Source: a virus
Virus record (IMG/VR): IMGVR_UViG_3300021406_000020
Span: 1 to 42,645 of that record
Length of the DNA stretch: 42,645 nt
Strand: one strand, 5' to 3'
This document shows, piece by piece, positions 30,366-37,665 of the stretch (position 1 is its first letter; each line of letters starts with the position of its first letter). The notes under the pieces were generated by a model that searched no databases, was not told where the DNA came from, and saw only the letters and a list, made by a program, of their open reading frames with translations. A program made the translations under genes and the position numbers.

Positions 30366-30560
30366 CTATGCCTGATTAGAGGTAATAGGCGTGGAAGGAA
30401 AAAACTCTTGTTCTACGACCGATAAGATACCGACGATAATCGCCGTTGCCGAACCGAGCGTAGCGGGATTAGCATTAAGAAACGGAACAAGAGAGGAAAC
30501 AATAAGCCCTGCGACCGCATAACCTGTTTTAAGTAAAAACTCTTTTAAATTTTCGTTCAT
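30366..30560 (-). CDS. Holin-like membrane protein, 64 aa
   Basis: Charged N-terminus (MNENLKEFLLK), then one long or two short membrane segments (YAVAGLIVSSLVPFL and ATAIIVGILSVV) and a polar end. Overlaps the peptidase stop (ATGA). Size and place suit a holin or antiholin, but topology is a reading only. Confidence 0.55.
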   Translation of the reverse strand: MNENLKEFLLKTGYAVAGLIVSSLVPFLNANPATLGSATAIIVGILSVVEQEFFPSTPITSNQA

Positions 30561-31480
30561 TTTTTGAGAGAATAATCATTTAATATTTCTCGACCTTTTG
30601 CTTTACCGAGTCCATTAACTAAAGATGATAACCACTGCACAAGTTGCTGAAGCCATGTTTGCTCTTGGACTGTCGTAGGATTGGCTGGAAGCGTCGGTGC
30701 TGGAGGTGGCGGCACAACGTTTACCGTTCCTTGAAATGCATAGATGACCGGATAATTTACCAAATCCTTATCTGCTGGCTGGTAGTGGTCGTAAATCCAT
30801 ACGTTCGTTCCGTTGAATATCTGATAATTCATCACCGCGTGGTTCGGATCAGTCCCTGATGGTGGCGGAGTGGGGTTTGTTTGATTCCATCCTGCGTCCG
30901 TTACGACGCCGAGAATAAGGGGAGCTGACGGAAGCGCGGCAATCATATTTTTTATATTCTCAGTTCCGTCGCATATCCAGCTGTACGTTATAGAACTTTT
31001 CCCCCCAATGGCTGAAAGAAACTGCTGGCCCTTGTTTAAGACAGCTTGAGAAATCGGTGCAAGATATTGTTCGGGAGTCAGTTGTAAATCTACCGGTAAA
31101 TCGCTCCACGGCACACAACCGTATTTTTGAATTACTTGCCATCCCTCCTGCACTGAATTGCCGTTAAAACCATTTCCGGTCAAAATTTGAAGATAGCGAG
31201 GGGAAGAGTGAAAGTGGGCTTTCCCATCGAGAGAATTAGAATCCATAAATCCTAATTCGGTGAATAGATTTAACGTTCCGGCGGGGATTTGATTGTTCGC
31301 GATCAGATAATTTATCTGTGCGTCAAACGCCTCTTGGGTGGAAAACAAAACGCACCCGTCAGAATCCTGTCCCTCGATGAGTTGCCCTTCGTAGAAATCT
31401 ATATAGGGTTTCCAGTTTCCATCCGTGCGAGGAAGGCCTTTGATACCACGATAGTCTGTTGGAGTCGGTTGGAATATCAT
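30557..31480 (-). CDS. Papain-like cysteine peptidase of the lysis region, 307 aa
   Basis: QDSDGCVLFS (Gln38, Cys43) matches the papain QGSCGSCWAFS layout. His214 in NHAVMNYQ and Asp231 in WIYDHY fill the His-Asn/Asp positions, and GCVPWSDLP matches the papain G(I)VP-SDYP segment. There is no signal peptide; export would need the holin-like proteins beside it. The Pro-rich linker (about 253-265) leads to a small helical tail. Endolysin with peptidase activity is likely; processing of a host surface protein is possible. Confidence 0.62.
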   Translation of the reverse strand: MIFQPTPTDYRGIKGLPRTDGNWKPYIDFYEGQLIEGQDSDGCVLFSTQEAFDAQINYLIANNQIPAGTLNLFTELGFMDSNSLDGKAHFHSSPRYLQILTGNGFNGNSVQEGWQVIQKYGCVPWSDLPVDLQLTPEQYLAPISQAVLNKGQQFLSAIGGKSSITYSWICDGTENIKNMIAALPSAPLILGVVTDAGWNQTNPTPPPSGTDPNHAVMNYQIFNGTNVWIYDHYQPADKDLVNYPVIYAFQGTVNVVPPPPAPTLPANPTTVQEQTWLQQLVQWLSSLVNGLGKAKGREILNDYSLKK

Positions 31481-31713
31481 TTATGTTTAAAAAAGTTTAT
31501 TGTTTCCCATAATCCTGCGACTGCTGTTCCTACACTTCCGAGAAATAATGCTACCCACATCACGGCCTTACCAAATAATCGAAACGCAGAAAGGATTTCA
31601 TCGACATTATCCATTTTTTGAATTAATCCCTTTTCACCATTTGCTCCGAAAAGAGCTTGGTGGATTTCCTTATTGATGGCATCTTGGGTTTTTTCTTCAA
31701 CGTATTCGCTCAT
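31477..31713 (-). CDS. Holin-like protein with helical head, 78 aa
   Basis: Start at ATG 31713 (MSEYVEEKTQ); the longer frame upstream covers another gene. LFGANGEKGLIQKMDNVDEI is typical of small phage membrane proteins, followed by one transmembrane segment (VMWVALFLGSVGTAVAGL) and a basic end. ATGA on both sides. Confidence 0.62.
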   Translation of the reverse strand: MSEYVEEKTQDAINKEIHQALFGANGEKGLIQKMDNVDEILSAFRLFGKAVMWVALFLGSVGTAVAGLWETINFFKHK

Positions 31714-31805
31714 ATCGGTAAGTGGGAAAATAATGATGCAAAAAGAGCTAATCCAAATCCAAGTCCGACAATAATAAGAAATTGTGGAAATCGTTTTGGC
31801 ATCAT
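31710..31805 (-). CDS. Single-pass membrane peptide, 31 aa
   Basis: MMPKRFPQFLIIVGLGFGLA then FASLFSHLPI: one membrane helix with basic N-terminus. ATGA overlaps with both neighbours (31802-31805 and 31710-31713). First gene of the lysis-type set; perhaps a holin regulator. Confidence 0.6.
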   Translation of the reverse strand: MMPKRFPQFLIIVGLGFGLALFASLFSHLPI

Positions 31806-32635
31806 AATATATATAAAGAGCCTTTTGAATAGAATGATTGCGTGGAATTGAAAACCCCCAGTACAGAGGCCATCGTATTTGAATTGGCATTCGTGGCGGA
31901 TGGAACCGCAGGTGGTTCAAAGGTCGCCATCATATTCATCGGATCATCTGCGGGATTGATAGTTCCCCACGCCGAAACAGCTCCGGCGGTCGGTTGGATC
32001 ATATATTCCGAGGCGAACCCAGCGGCAACACCGTTATTTATTCCCGTCGTGAATCCTGTTCCGGGGGTGAATGTCCAGCTATTAACGGAAACTCCCATTA
32101 AGGAACCGAAGATGAGTTCTCCGTTTGCGTTCGTCGTTGATGTTCCCGTTGTAAGCGTGGTCGTCGTCGTATTATCAGCCTCAAAAGTTGAACTCGAATC
32201 GAACGCGTTGGTGGTCGCTACGCCGCTGAACTCGTATATGGCGAGATAATTGAACGTCTGTGCGACTGACATGGTGCAAGTTACCATTGGCTTCGTACCG
32301 CCCGTGATGTTGAGCGCATACCAAATCGAAGCACTCTCGCCATGTCCACTCGCAATGCTTGTCGCTTTTACATATGAAGAAGTCGCATTGACCGTATCCC
32401 TACATCCCGTAACTTGGTCGCTATTCGCCCCATTTTCCGCGATGACAATGATGGCATCTCCCGATGTGGTGTTCGCACCGAACGTGGAGGTTACGTTGCT
32501 CTGTGCGACGCTTTGAGCAACAAAGTCTCCCGTAGAGGTCGCTTGAACGAATGTGATGGCAGCACGTGCACGAGGCACACTTAGCCCTAGACAAAGCGTT
32601 AAGGCGATACCTAAGAAAAATAGAGATTTTTTCAT
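31802..32635 (-). CDS. Secreted Thr/Ser-rich beta-sandwich protein, 277 aa
   Basis: Start at ATG 32635; signal peptide MKKSLFFLGIALTLCLGLSV, cut near RAA. The mature part has beta strands with DAIIVIAENGANSDQVTGC and FNYLAIYEFSGV, a jelly-roll-like pattern seen in exported bacterial adhesins. No catalytic motif. Probably displayed at the host surface or part of the fibre complex. Confidence 0.62.
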   Translation of the reverse strand: MKKSLFFLGIALTLCLGLSVPRARAAITFVQATSTGDFVAQSVAQSNVTSTFGANTTSGDAIIVIAENGANSDQVTGCRDTVNATSSYVKATSIASGHGESASIWYALNITGGTKPMVTCTMSVAQTFNYLAIYEFSGVATTNAFDSSSTFEADNTTTTTLTTGTSTTNANGELIFGSLMGVSVNSWTFTPGTGFTTGINNGVAAGFASEYMIQPTAGAVSAWGTINPADDPMNMMATFEPPAVPSATNANSNTMASVLGVFNSTQSFYSKGSLYIL

Positions 32636-32636
32636 A

Positions 32637-33158
32637 TTAGAACGGATCATATATTTTTACCTCAAATAAGAACTTCATTCGTTTTCTTAATTGTGCTTCT
32701 CGATTCCTATGACATCCAACACAAAGCGTTATTGCATTAGCTGATTCCATACGAAGACGTGGATATAAATCCCATGGATATAGATGATGTAATTGCATCT
32801 TTTTATCTTTTTCTCCACAATCAAAACAACGATAATCGTCTCGATTCAAAATAGACATTCTCCAATCTCGATATTCTTTCCTTATAGAAATAGCATCTCT
32901 CTCAGGCGTAATTCCGCCCTTCCAGTTATAGTGATTTTCGTTTCTATTATTCTTATGCCATGCTTGGAACCTTTGGCTATTTCGTAATGATTGCCCAAGT
33001 TTTTTCCTTATCTCAATCTTTTTCATCGGATTATTTTCTCCTTTAATACTTGCGAAGTATGCAAGGCGTTTTTGACTCTTAACTGGCTTATGAACATAAG
33101 TACGCACTAAAGCAGACTGTCTCATTTTTTCTTTTGTTTGTTCGGAAAGAATTTTCAT
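32637..33158 (-). CDS. HNH endonuclease inserted after the fibre gene, 173 aa
   Basis: Start at ATG 33158 (MKILSEQ), 4 bp after the fibre stop; the longer frame is a shadow. NUMOD-like N-half (YNWKGGITPERDA), then CFDCGEKDKKMQLHHLYPWD and LCVGCHRNREAQ, a full HNH core. It ends IYDPF, copying the YDPF end of the fibre, because 13-bp direct repeats flank the gene. No own promoter was seen. Confidence 0.84.
   Translation of the reverse strand: MKILSEQTKEKMRQSALVRTYVHKPVKSQKRLAYFASIKGENNPMKKIEIRKKLGQSLRNSQRFQAWHKNNRNENHYNWKGGITPERDAISIRKEYRDWRMSILNRDDYRCFDCGEKDKKMQLHHLYPWDLYPRLRMESANAITLCVGCHRNREAQLRKRMKFLFEVKIYDPF
32641..32653. repeat. 13-bp direct repeat flanking the HNH gene (copy 2)
   Basis: AACGGATCATATA, identical to 33167-33179, 526 bp apart. 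The two bracket the HNH gene; both encode YDPF on the minus strand. Confidence 0.85.
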
Positions 33159-33162
33159 TTCG

Positions 33163-36100
33163 CTAAAACGGATCATATAAAACGCGGAAGTAATTAGCGA
33201 TCGTATCCGACGCGTTTGTACCATTTCCATAGATTTTAATGACGGTAGAAGATGTTGTCGTGATTGCCACTGTTTTATTTCCCGCATCTCCCGAATCATC
33301 GGTCAATGCGTTCTGGCAGGAATCGGTATATTGCGTTACCCATGTCGTCGAAGCTGCAGAGATGAGCAGTCCCCGCCCTTCTAAGAACCAGTTACATGCA
33401 GCATTTGCGGGAGCGAACGATGTCCCGGTATCAAAGATGACGGTGCTGCTCACCGTAGCTTGTACTTGCTTATTTGTAGCCGAAGTAGATGAGTAAGTTC
33501 CCCCGACATAGAAATCTACTTCATCACCTACCGTGAGGAATGTCGAGGTTGGAATGGTAAAGGTTTCAATGGTCGTCGAAGCTCCAGCGCCGTTACCAGT
33601 CGAAGTCGCGGAGTATGCCAATGTTCCCCCGATGGTCGCCGCTACCGTTGAGCTTCCTGCTTCCACATAAGACTTTGTAGTCGAGGCGGTTGAGGTGAAT
33701 TGAAACGGCCCAGACGAAGCGTTTGTGCCAATATATGTAGCGGAAGCATTCACATAGGTCGTAGTAGCCGTAGGGCTAGAGATATTCGAGAGGCCTAATG
33801 CCGAAGCAGAAGTCCAAATAGGAAGCGTGTTTGCCGTACCAGCCGATGAGGTCGTTACGGTGCCAAAATTGGTAGATGTGGAATACTTATTCCCCGATGC
33901 GTCTACGAGGTTATTTGAGTTTATCTGAACCTGCCCCGTTGACGAAACAGTTAAAATATTGGTGGAAGTTCCTACTTCTAAAAGATATGTTGAAGATGTC
34001 GTCGTCCCGACCGACAATGAAGTCCTAAAATCTCCTGTACCATTCACGTCAAGCGTGTTCTGTGGCTTGCCGGTCCCGATCCCTACTGAAGGATTAGTAG
34101 AAGTCGTATTCGAGATATATAGTACTGCGCCATTCGCGTCATTTTGGTATCCCTGCGGGCTATAAAGTGTCGTACCGACAACATCAATCACCGAACTCGA
34201 TACGTTTGTAAGCCCTTGCCAGGAAACGTGGTCGCCGATGTCTTGATTGACAATAAAATCCTGCGTCGAACTGACGACGTTTGGGCCGGAGGTAAGAACA
34301 TCGCCGTCCGAAGTCACATTCCCACCATTATTGATATATTCAGCTGCAGTTCCTGAACCATTATCGAGCTGAAAGTCATTGCCAAAATCTACGATAGTAT
34401 TAGATATAACAGTAGATGGCATCGTAATAAAGGGATAAGAATTTGCTCCTGCATTGGGTTCTTCAAAGTGGTCATTCGTATTGTCGATGATTTCCGGGCC
34501 GGACGTTGCAGTCAAAGCCTCTTGGCAGTCATCAAAAGAATCATTAGTGAAATGCCACTGATTGTTTCCGTTCCATGCGATTTGTACGCAGTTTGCCGCG
34601 ATCGAGGAGCTTGAAGCATTAGAATCTGCTAAAACAGAATTGAGTACACGGTTATTTTCGCCATTTGCGCCCGAAGCATTGGGTTGATAGAGGTCTTGGC
34701 CGTTTTTATTGATGGTCGAGTTTTCGATTGTCATAAACGAAACCGACGATGTTACATAGACTCCCGTACCGAAACCTGATACGTGGATATTATCTCCCGT
34801 CCATCCAAAGGCACCATTCCCACCGCCGAGTGAGATACCATAGCTAGAGGTTACAGTGGAAGAGCCAATATTCCCATTCCCCGCTGGGCCGACAAAAGAA
34901 CAATTTGTAATCCCCATTCCCGAAATGGCAAAGTTATTCGTGTTATCTGAGTACGCCGAACCCGAACCGGTATAGTTCAAAACAGTTCCAGCGTTATCAA
35001 AGAATCCCCCCCCGACAGGACAATAGAGCAACGCGGGTTTTCCATTCGTGCCAATGACAATGCCTGTCGAATAAGACCACGTTCCTTGAGGGATGACGAT
35101 TTCACATCCGTTCGAAGGACAGGCGGCATAGGCGGCGTTGATTTGTGCGCCGATGTCTGCGCCCGAAAATTGATCGGCGTATTTGATGGTATCGAAACTT
35201 TGTGTGGTAAACGTCCCCGAACTCGTTATGAGGTTCGATGGATTCCCGAAGGCAAATTGGGTAGATGTAACTGACGTGCTACCACTCGTAGAAGTGGCAA
35301 AGGTCGTGCAGGTTACTGTTCCCGTCGCGGAGATCCCCGATACTCCCTGATTGGTACACGATGAACCACCATATGCCGTTTCATGGCCGCTTCCGTTATC
35401 TAAGACGAGCGCATTTTTTACTGCCGCATTCGTGAAGTCGGTAACGGTCGTAGTCGCAAGTGTTGAAATGCCAATGACACCGAGCGTTCCCTCATCTCCG
35501 ACGTTGTATCCCAAATCGCCTCCCGAACCGAATGTAACGTCATCCATACCGCCATGGGAACCGTGGATATAAAGAACATAGCTTCCTGTTTGAGCGTCAT
35601 ACCAATAGCCGTCATATTCCGATAAAGTGCCAGTCGAACTAATCGTGCCTTCCGCGCCGATATTGAAAAGATTAGCAAGGGCGCTACTAGGATTTACCAA
35701 TCGAAATCCTATCTCGCAGTATGCGTAGCCGCTACTTGTCGCATCGCCAAGTGCCTCGCACTTAAATCCACCTCCTTCGTCTGGGTTGTCGGGGATATAG
35801 AACGTGTAGTATCCGGTTCCCGATGCATACGAAAGACTCTGCCCTGCCTCTCCTGTCGAGGATGCAAGATTGCCGTTTCCATCAAGCCACGAGGGATAAT
35901 AGTCCTGCGTCGAAGAACCCGTGAGATGAACGGTGGAAGTAGGTATTGAAAGTGTTATCGTTCCTGTCGCGCCATTAAGCGACGTAACACCTATATTTGA
36001 AATGATATAGCCATTCGTTCCCGATGCATTGACCACCGTGCTTGTTCCCGCATAGATGACCGTAGAAGAACCGCCGCCACCGGAACCACAAGAAGAAGAC

Positions 36101-36255
36101 CAAGTAGAAGTGGCTCCATTAGTCGTAAGACAATATCCATTGACAGGATTCGTACCGACCTGGTTGGAATTTAAAACCGCCGCATGGGTTACGAGATACA
36201 TCCCCCCGAAAATAATAGAAGAAAAAACGAGAAAAGATAAAAGAAATTTTTTCAT
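33163..36255 (-). CDS. Secreted beta-helix tail fibre/spike, 1030 aa
   Basis: Signal peptide MKKFLLSFLVFSSIIFGGMY ends near VTHAA, unusual for a tail spike. Residues about 30-340 are Gly/Ser/Thr-rich beta strands; about 355-660 show a pectate-lyase-like right-handed beta-helix (FSGADIGAQINAAYAACPSN, IVIPQGTW, ITNCSF, NIHVSGFGTGVYV). A second repeat part follows (SVGIGT, LDVNGTGDF). The style is close to Patescibacteria adhesins. It may bind host surface, or coat the infected cell. Stop TAG 33165-33163. Confidence 0.75.
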   Translation of the reverse strand: MKKFLLSFLVFSSIIFGGMYLVTHAAVLNSNQVGTNPVNGYCLTTNGATSTWSSSCGSGGGGSSTVIYAGTSTVVNASGTNGYIISNIGVTSLNGATGTITLSIPTSTVHLTGSSTQDYYPSWLDGNGNLASSTGEAGQSLSYASGTGYYTFYIPDNPDEGGGFKCEALGDATSSGYAYCEIGFRLVNPSSALANLFNIGAEGTISSTGTLSEYDGYWYDAQTGSYVLYIHGSHGGMDDVTFGSGGDLGYNVGDEGTLGVIGISTLATTTVTDFTNAAVKNALVLDNGSGHETAYGGSSCTNQGVSGISATGTVTCTTFATSTSGSTSVTSTQFAFGNPSNLITSSGTFTTQSFDTIKYADQFSGADIGAQINAAYAACPSNGCEIVIPQGTWSYSTGIVIGTNGKPALLYCPVGGGFFDNAGTVLNYTGSGSAYSDNTNNFAISGMGITNCSFVGPAGNGNIGSSTVTSSYGISLGGGNGAFGWTGDNIHVSGFGTGVYVTSSVSFMTIENSTINKNGQDLYQPNASGANGENNRVLNSVLADSNASSSSIAANCVQIAWNGNNQWHFTNDSFDDCQEALTATSGPEIIDNTNDHFEEPNAGANSYPFITMPSTVISNTIVDFGNDFQLDNGSGTAAEYINNGGNVTSDGDVLTSGPNVVSSTQDFIVNQDIGDHVSWQGLTNVSSSVIDVVGTTLYSPQGYQNDANGAVLYISNTTSTNPSVGIGTGKPQNTLDVNGTGDFRTSLSVGTTTSSTYLLEVGTSTNILTVSSTGQVQINSNNLVDASGNKYSTSTNFGTVTTSSAGTANTLPIWTSASALGLSNISSPTATTTYVNASATYIGTNASSGPFQFTSTASTTKSYVEAGSSTVAATIGGTLAYSATSTGNGAGASTTIETFTIPTSTFLTVGDEVDFYVGGTYSSTSATNKQVQATVSSTVIFDTGTSFAPANAACNWFLEGRGLLISAASTTWVTQYTDSCQNALTDDSGDAGNKTVAITTTSSTVIKIYGNGTNASDTIANYFRVLYDPF
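33167..33179. repeat. 13-bp direct repeat flanking the HNH gene (copy 1)
   Basis: AACGGATCATATA in the last codons of the fibre gene; see copy at 32641-32653. Confidence 0.85.
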
Positions 36256-36256
36256 A

Positions 36257-36625
36257 TTAACTAGTGGCGTACATCCAATTAATTATTGACCCAACGACTG
36301 CGCCCGATGAAAGCGTTGCCGTGTTTCCCGAAACAGTATAATAGGGATTATCAACATTGCTCGGCGTTTGAATTTGTCCATTGATGGAAAGATAAATCGT
36401 TCCAGCGACGGTTTTAGTTGCATTGAATACCGTCTGATTGGCTGTTGCGACAAAAATATCATTCTGTAATGCTCCTGCGACCCCTCCCCCTCCTGCGAGG
36501 TCAACGAGTATCCTTCCAGTAATTTGGTCAATTTGGCCTGGAGCGACAAAACTCGTCGCACCTTGCTGTGCAAAAAGTGCCGTGGGTACCGCGTTGTCAT
36601 CATGGGGAGCGTTAAAATTGGACAT
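36257..36625 (-). CDS. Small beta virion protein, 122 aa
   Basis: Polar N-terminus (MSNFNAPHDDNAVPTALFAQ) then beta strands with Gly turns; IINWMYATS at the end. Similar short beta proteins sit before tail fibres in many phages. Coupled to the 89-aa gene (one-base overlap). Confidence 0.6.
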   Translation of the reverse strand: MSNFNAPHDDNAVPTALFAQQGATSFVAPGQIDQITGRILVDLAGGGGVAGALQNDIFVATANQTVFNATKTVAGTIYLSINGQIQTPSNVDNPYYTVSGNTATLSSGAVVGSIINWMYATS

Positions 36626-36894
36626 TAGTTCTCAACGAGTAATTCGCCATTTGCATTTGCGACCGCGGGATAGGTTTTCCCATCAAGTCCCTGAAATAAC
36701 CAAACACCGAGATAGTTTTTATTCCGTGGAGAAACTGGATGCATTGTGAATGATATAGTATCGGTGGTATTGCAGAGAATTTGATTGCTTGCATTGATTT
36801 GAATTGGAACGATATTAATTCCCTGTATAGGATCGGAATTTAAAACTGCCAAACGCGGAATTATAAAGTTGTCATCGCGGTTAGAGGCTTGCAT
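36625..36894 (-). CDS. Small virion-type protein, 89 aa
   Basis: Beta-rich (NFIIPRLAVLNSDPIQGINI, QILCNTTDTISFTM); no signal peptide. First gene of the fibre operon, with a GTACACACA-box promoter whose +1 is its ATG. A connector for the fibre is plausible. Confidence 0.6.
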   Translation of the reverse strand: MQASNRDDNFIIPRLAVLNSDPIQGINIVPIQINASNQILCNTTDTISFTMHPVSPRNKNYLGVWLFQGLDGKTYPAVANANGELLVEN

Positions 36895-36900
36895 TGCTTA

Positions 36901-36937
36901 ATTATAAAGCCCCGAAAAAGACTATATTTGTGTGTAC
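36901..36937 (-). promoter_or_regulatory. GTACACACA-box promoter of the fibre operon
   Basis: GTACACACA at 36937-36929, 22-bp spacer, TATAAT at 36906-36901, six bases to ATG 36894. Confidence 0.8.
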
Positions 36938-36947
36938 AATTATCCCC

Positions 36948-36976
36948 TTGCGTTTAGCATAGGGGTATGCTAAACT
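36948..36976 (+). promoter_or_regulatory. Plus-strand promoter with palindromic operator
   Basis: TTGCGT at 36948-36953, 17-bp spacer, TAAACT at 36971-36976, six bases to ATG 36983. TTTAGCATA GGGG TATGCTAAA (36953-36974) is a perfect dyad over the spacer and -10. Confidence 0.75.
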
Positions 36977-36982
36977 TTAACT

Positions 36983-37462
36983 ATGACCCCACACCAAATA
37001 GTGCTGTTAGCCTTAATTAAGGCCTTAACTCAAGAAGTAACCTTATTGGAGAATGAACTCGCCCAACAGACTATGGTGGTAGCCACGACTACACCGATAG
37101 TTTTTGCGCCTCCAATACAATCCGAAGTGATTACGACGACAATTCCGCCCGTGATAATTCAACAACCCACTCTCCAAAGTGCCCCAATTAATATCGCCCC
37201 ACAACCTGTTATAACGCCTTCATGCGATCTCGTGATAACACCCGATACTGGGAATGGATTGGGTCTTTCTTGGAGTTCCCAGAATGAATCAGGTAGTGGA
37301 ACACTATTTGATAATTATAAAGGAATCTATGATGGTGGAGTACCCCAATTTCAAGTAATTGAACAATACGTCGCCCCATCGGGGACACAAATTGATCTAC
37401 AGAATTTCACCCAAGCAAAACTACAATTTAGCGATGGAACAACCTGTAGCGCACAATTCTAA
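36983..37462 (+). CDS. Plus-strand protein with coiled head and beta domain, 159 aa
   Basis: The N-terminus (HQIVLLALIKALTQEVTLLE) is an amphipathic/coiled helix, followed by a Pro/Thr-rich linker and a beta domain (SCDLVITPDTGNGLGLSWSS to the end). This layout recalls Patescibacteria surface proteins. Only two genes in this window are on the plus strand. TAATG coupling to the next gene. A repressible early function is suggested by its operator. Confidence 0.65.
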   Translation: MTPHQIVLLALIKALTQEVTLLENELAQQTMVVATTTPIVFAPPIQSEVITTTIPPVIIQQPTLQSAPINIAPQPVITPSCDLVITPDTGNGLGLSWSSQNESGSGTLFDNYKGIYDGGVPQFQVIEQYVAPSGTQIDLQNFTQAKLQFSDGTTCSAQF

Positions 37463-37665
37463 TGGATATTGATTGGAAGGGTGAACTAATCGGAGGAGCG
37501 GTAATTATTTTTGCCGTTTTGACGGGGACTGAACTTTTCGTGTTCCCGGCACTGGTATTAGCCCTGATTGTTTTTTACTGGAAGGGGGAAGTGGCGGCTC
37601 GAAATCTTGTAATTTTTCTTTCTGTTTGGCTTTTAATATCGCTTGCGCTTTGGAAGTTGCTTTGA
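37462..37665 (+). CDS. Plus-strand membrane protein, 67 aa
   Basis: Two membrane helices (GGAVIIFAVLTGTELFVFPALVLALIVFYW-type region and LVIFLSVWLLISLALW-type region) separated by a Lys/Glu/Arg turn. It overlaps the 3' end of the minus-strand ejection gene by 161 bp, tail to tail. Superinfection exclusion or holin-like functions are possible. Confidence 0.62.
   Translation: MDIDWKGELIGGAVIIFAVLTGTELFVFPALVLALIVFYWKGEVAARNLVIFLSVWLLISLALWKLL

Noticed and set aside
32649-33299. Longer HNH frame starting at 33299 and longer secreted-protein frame starting at 32650
   Set aside because: The extra parts lie inside the neighbouring genes or direct repeat; internal ATGs 33158 and 32635 fit the spacing.
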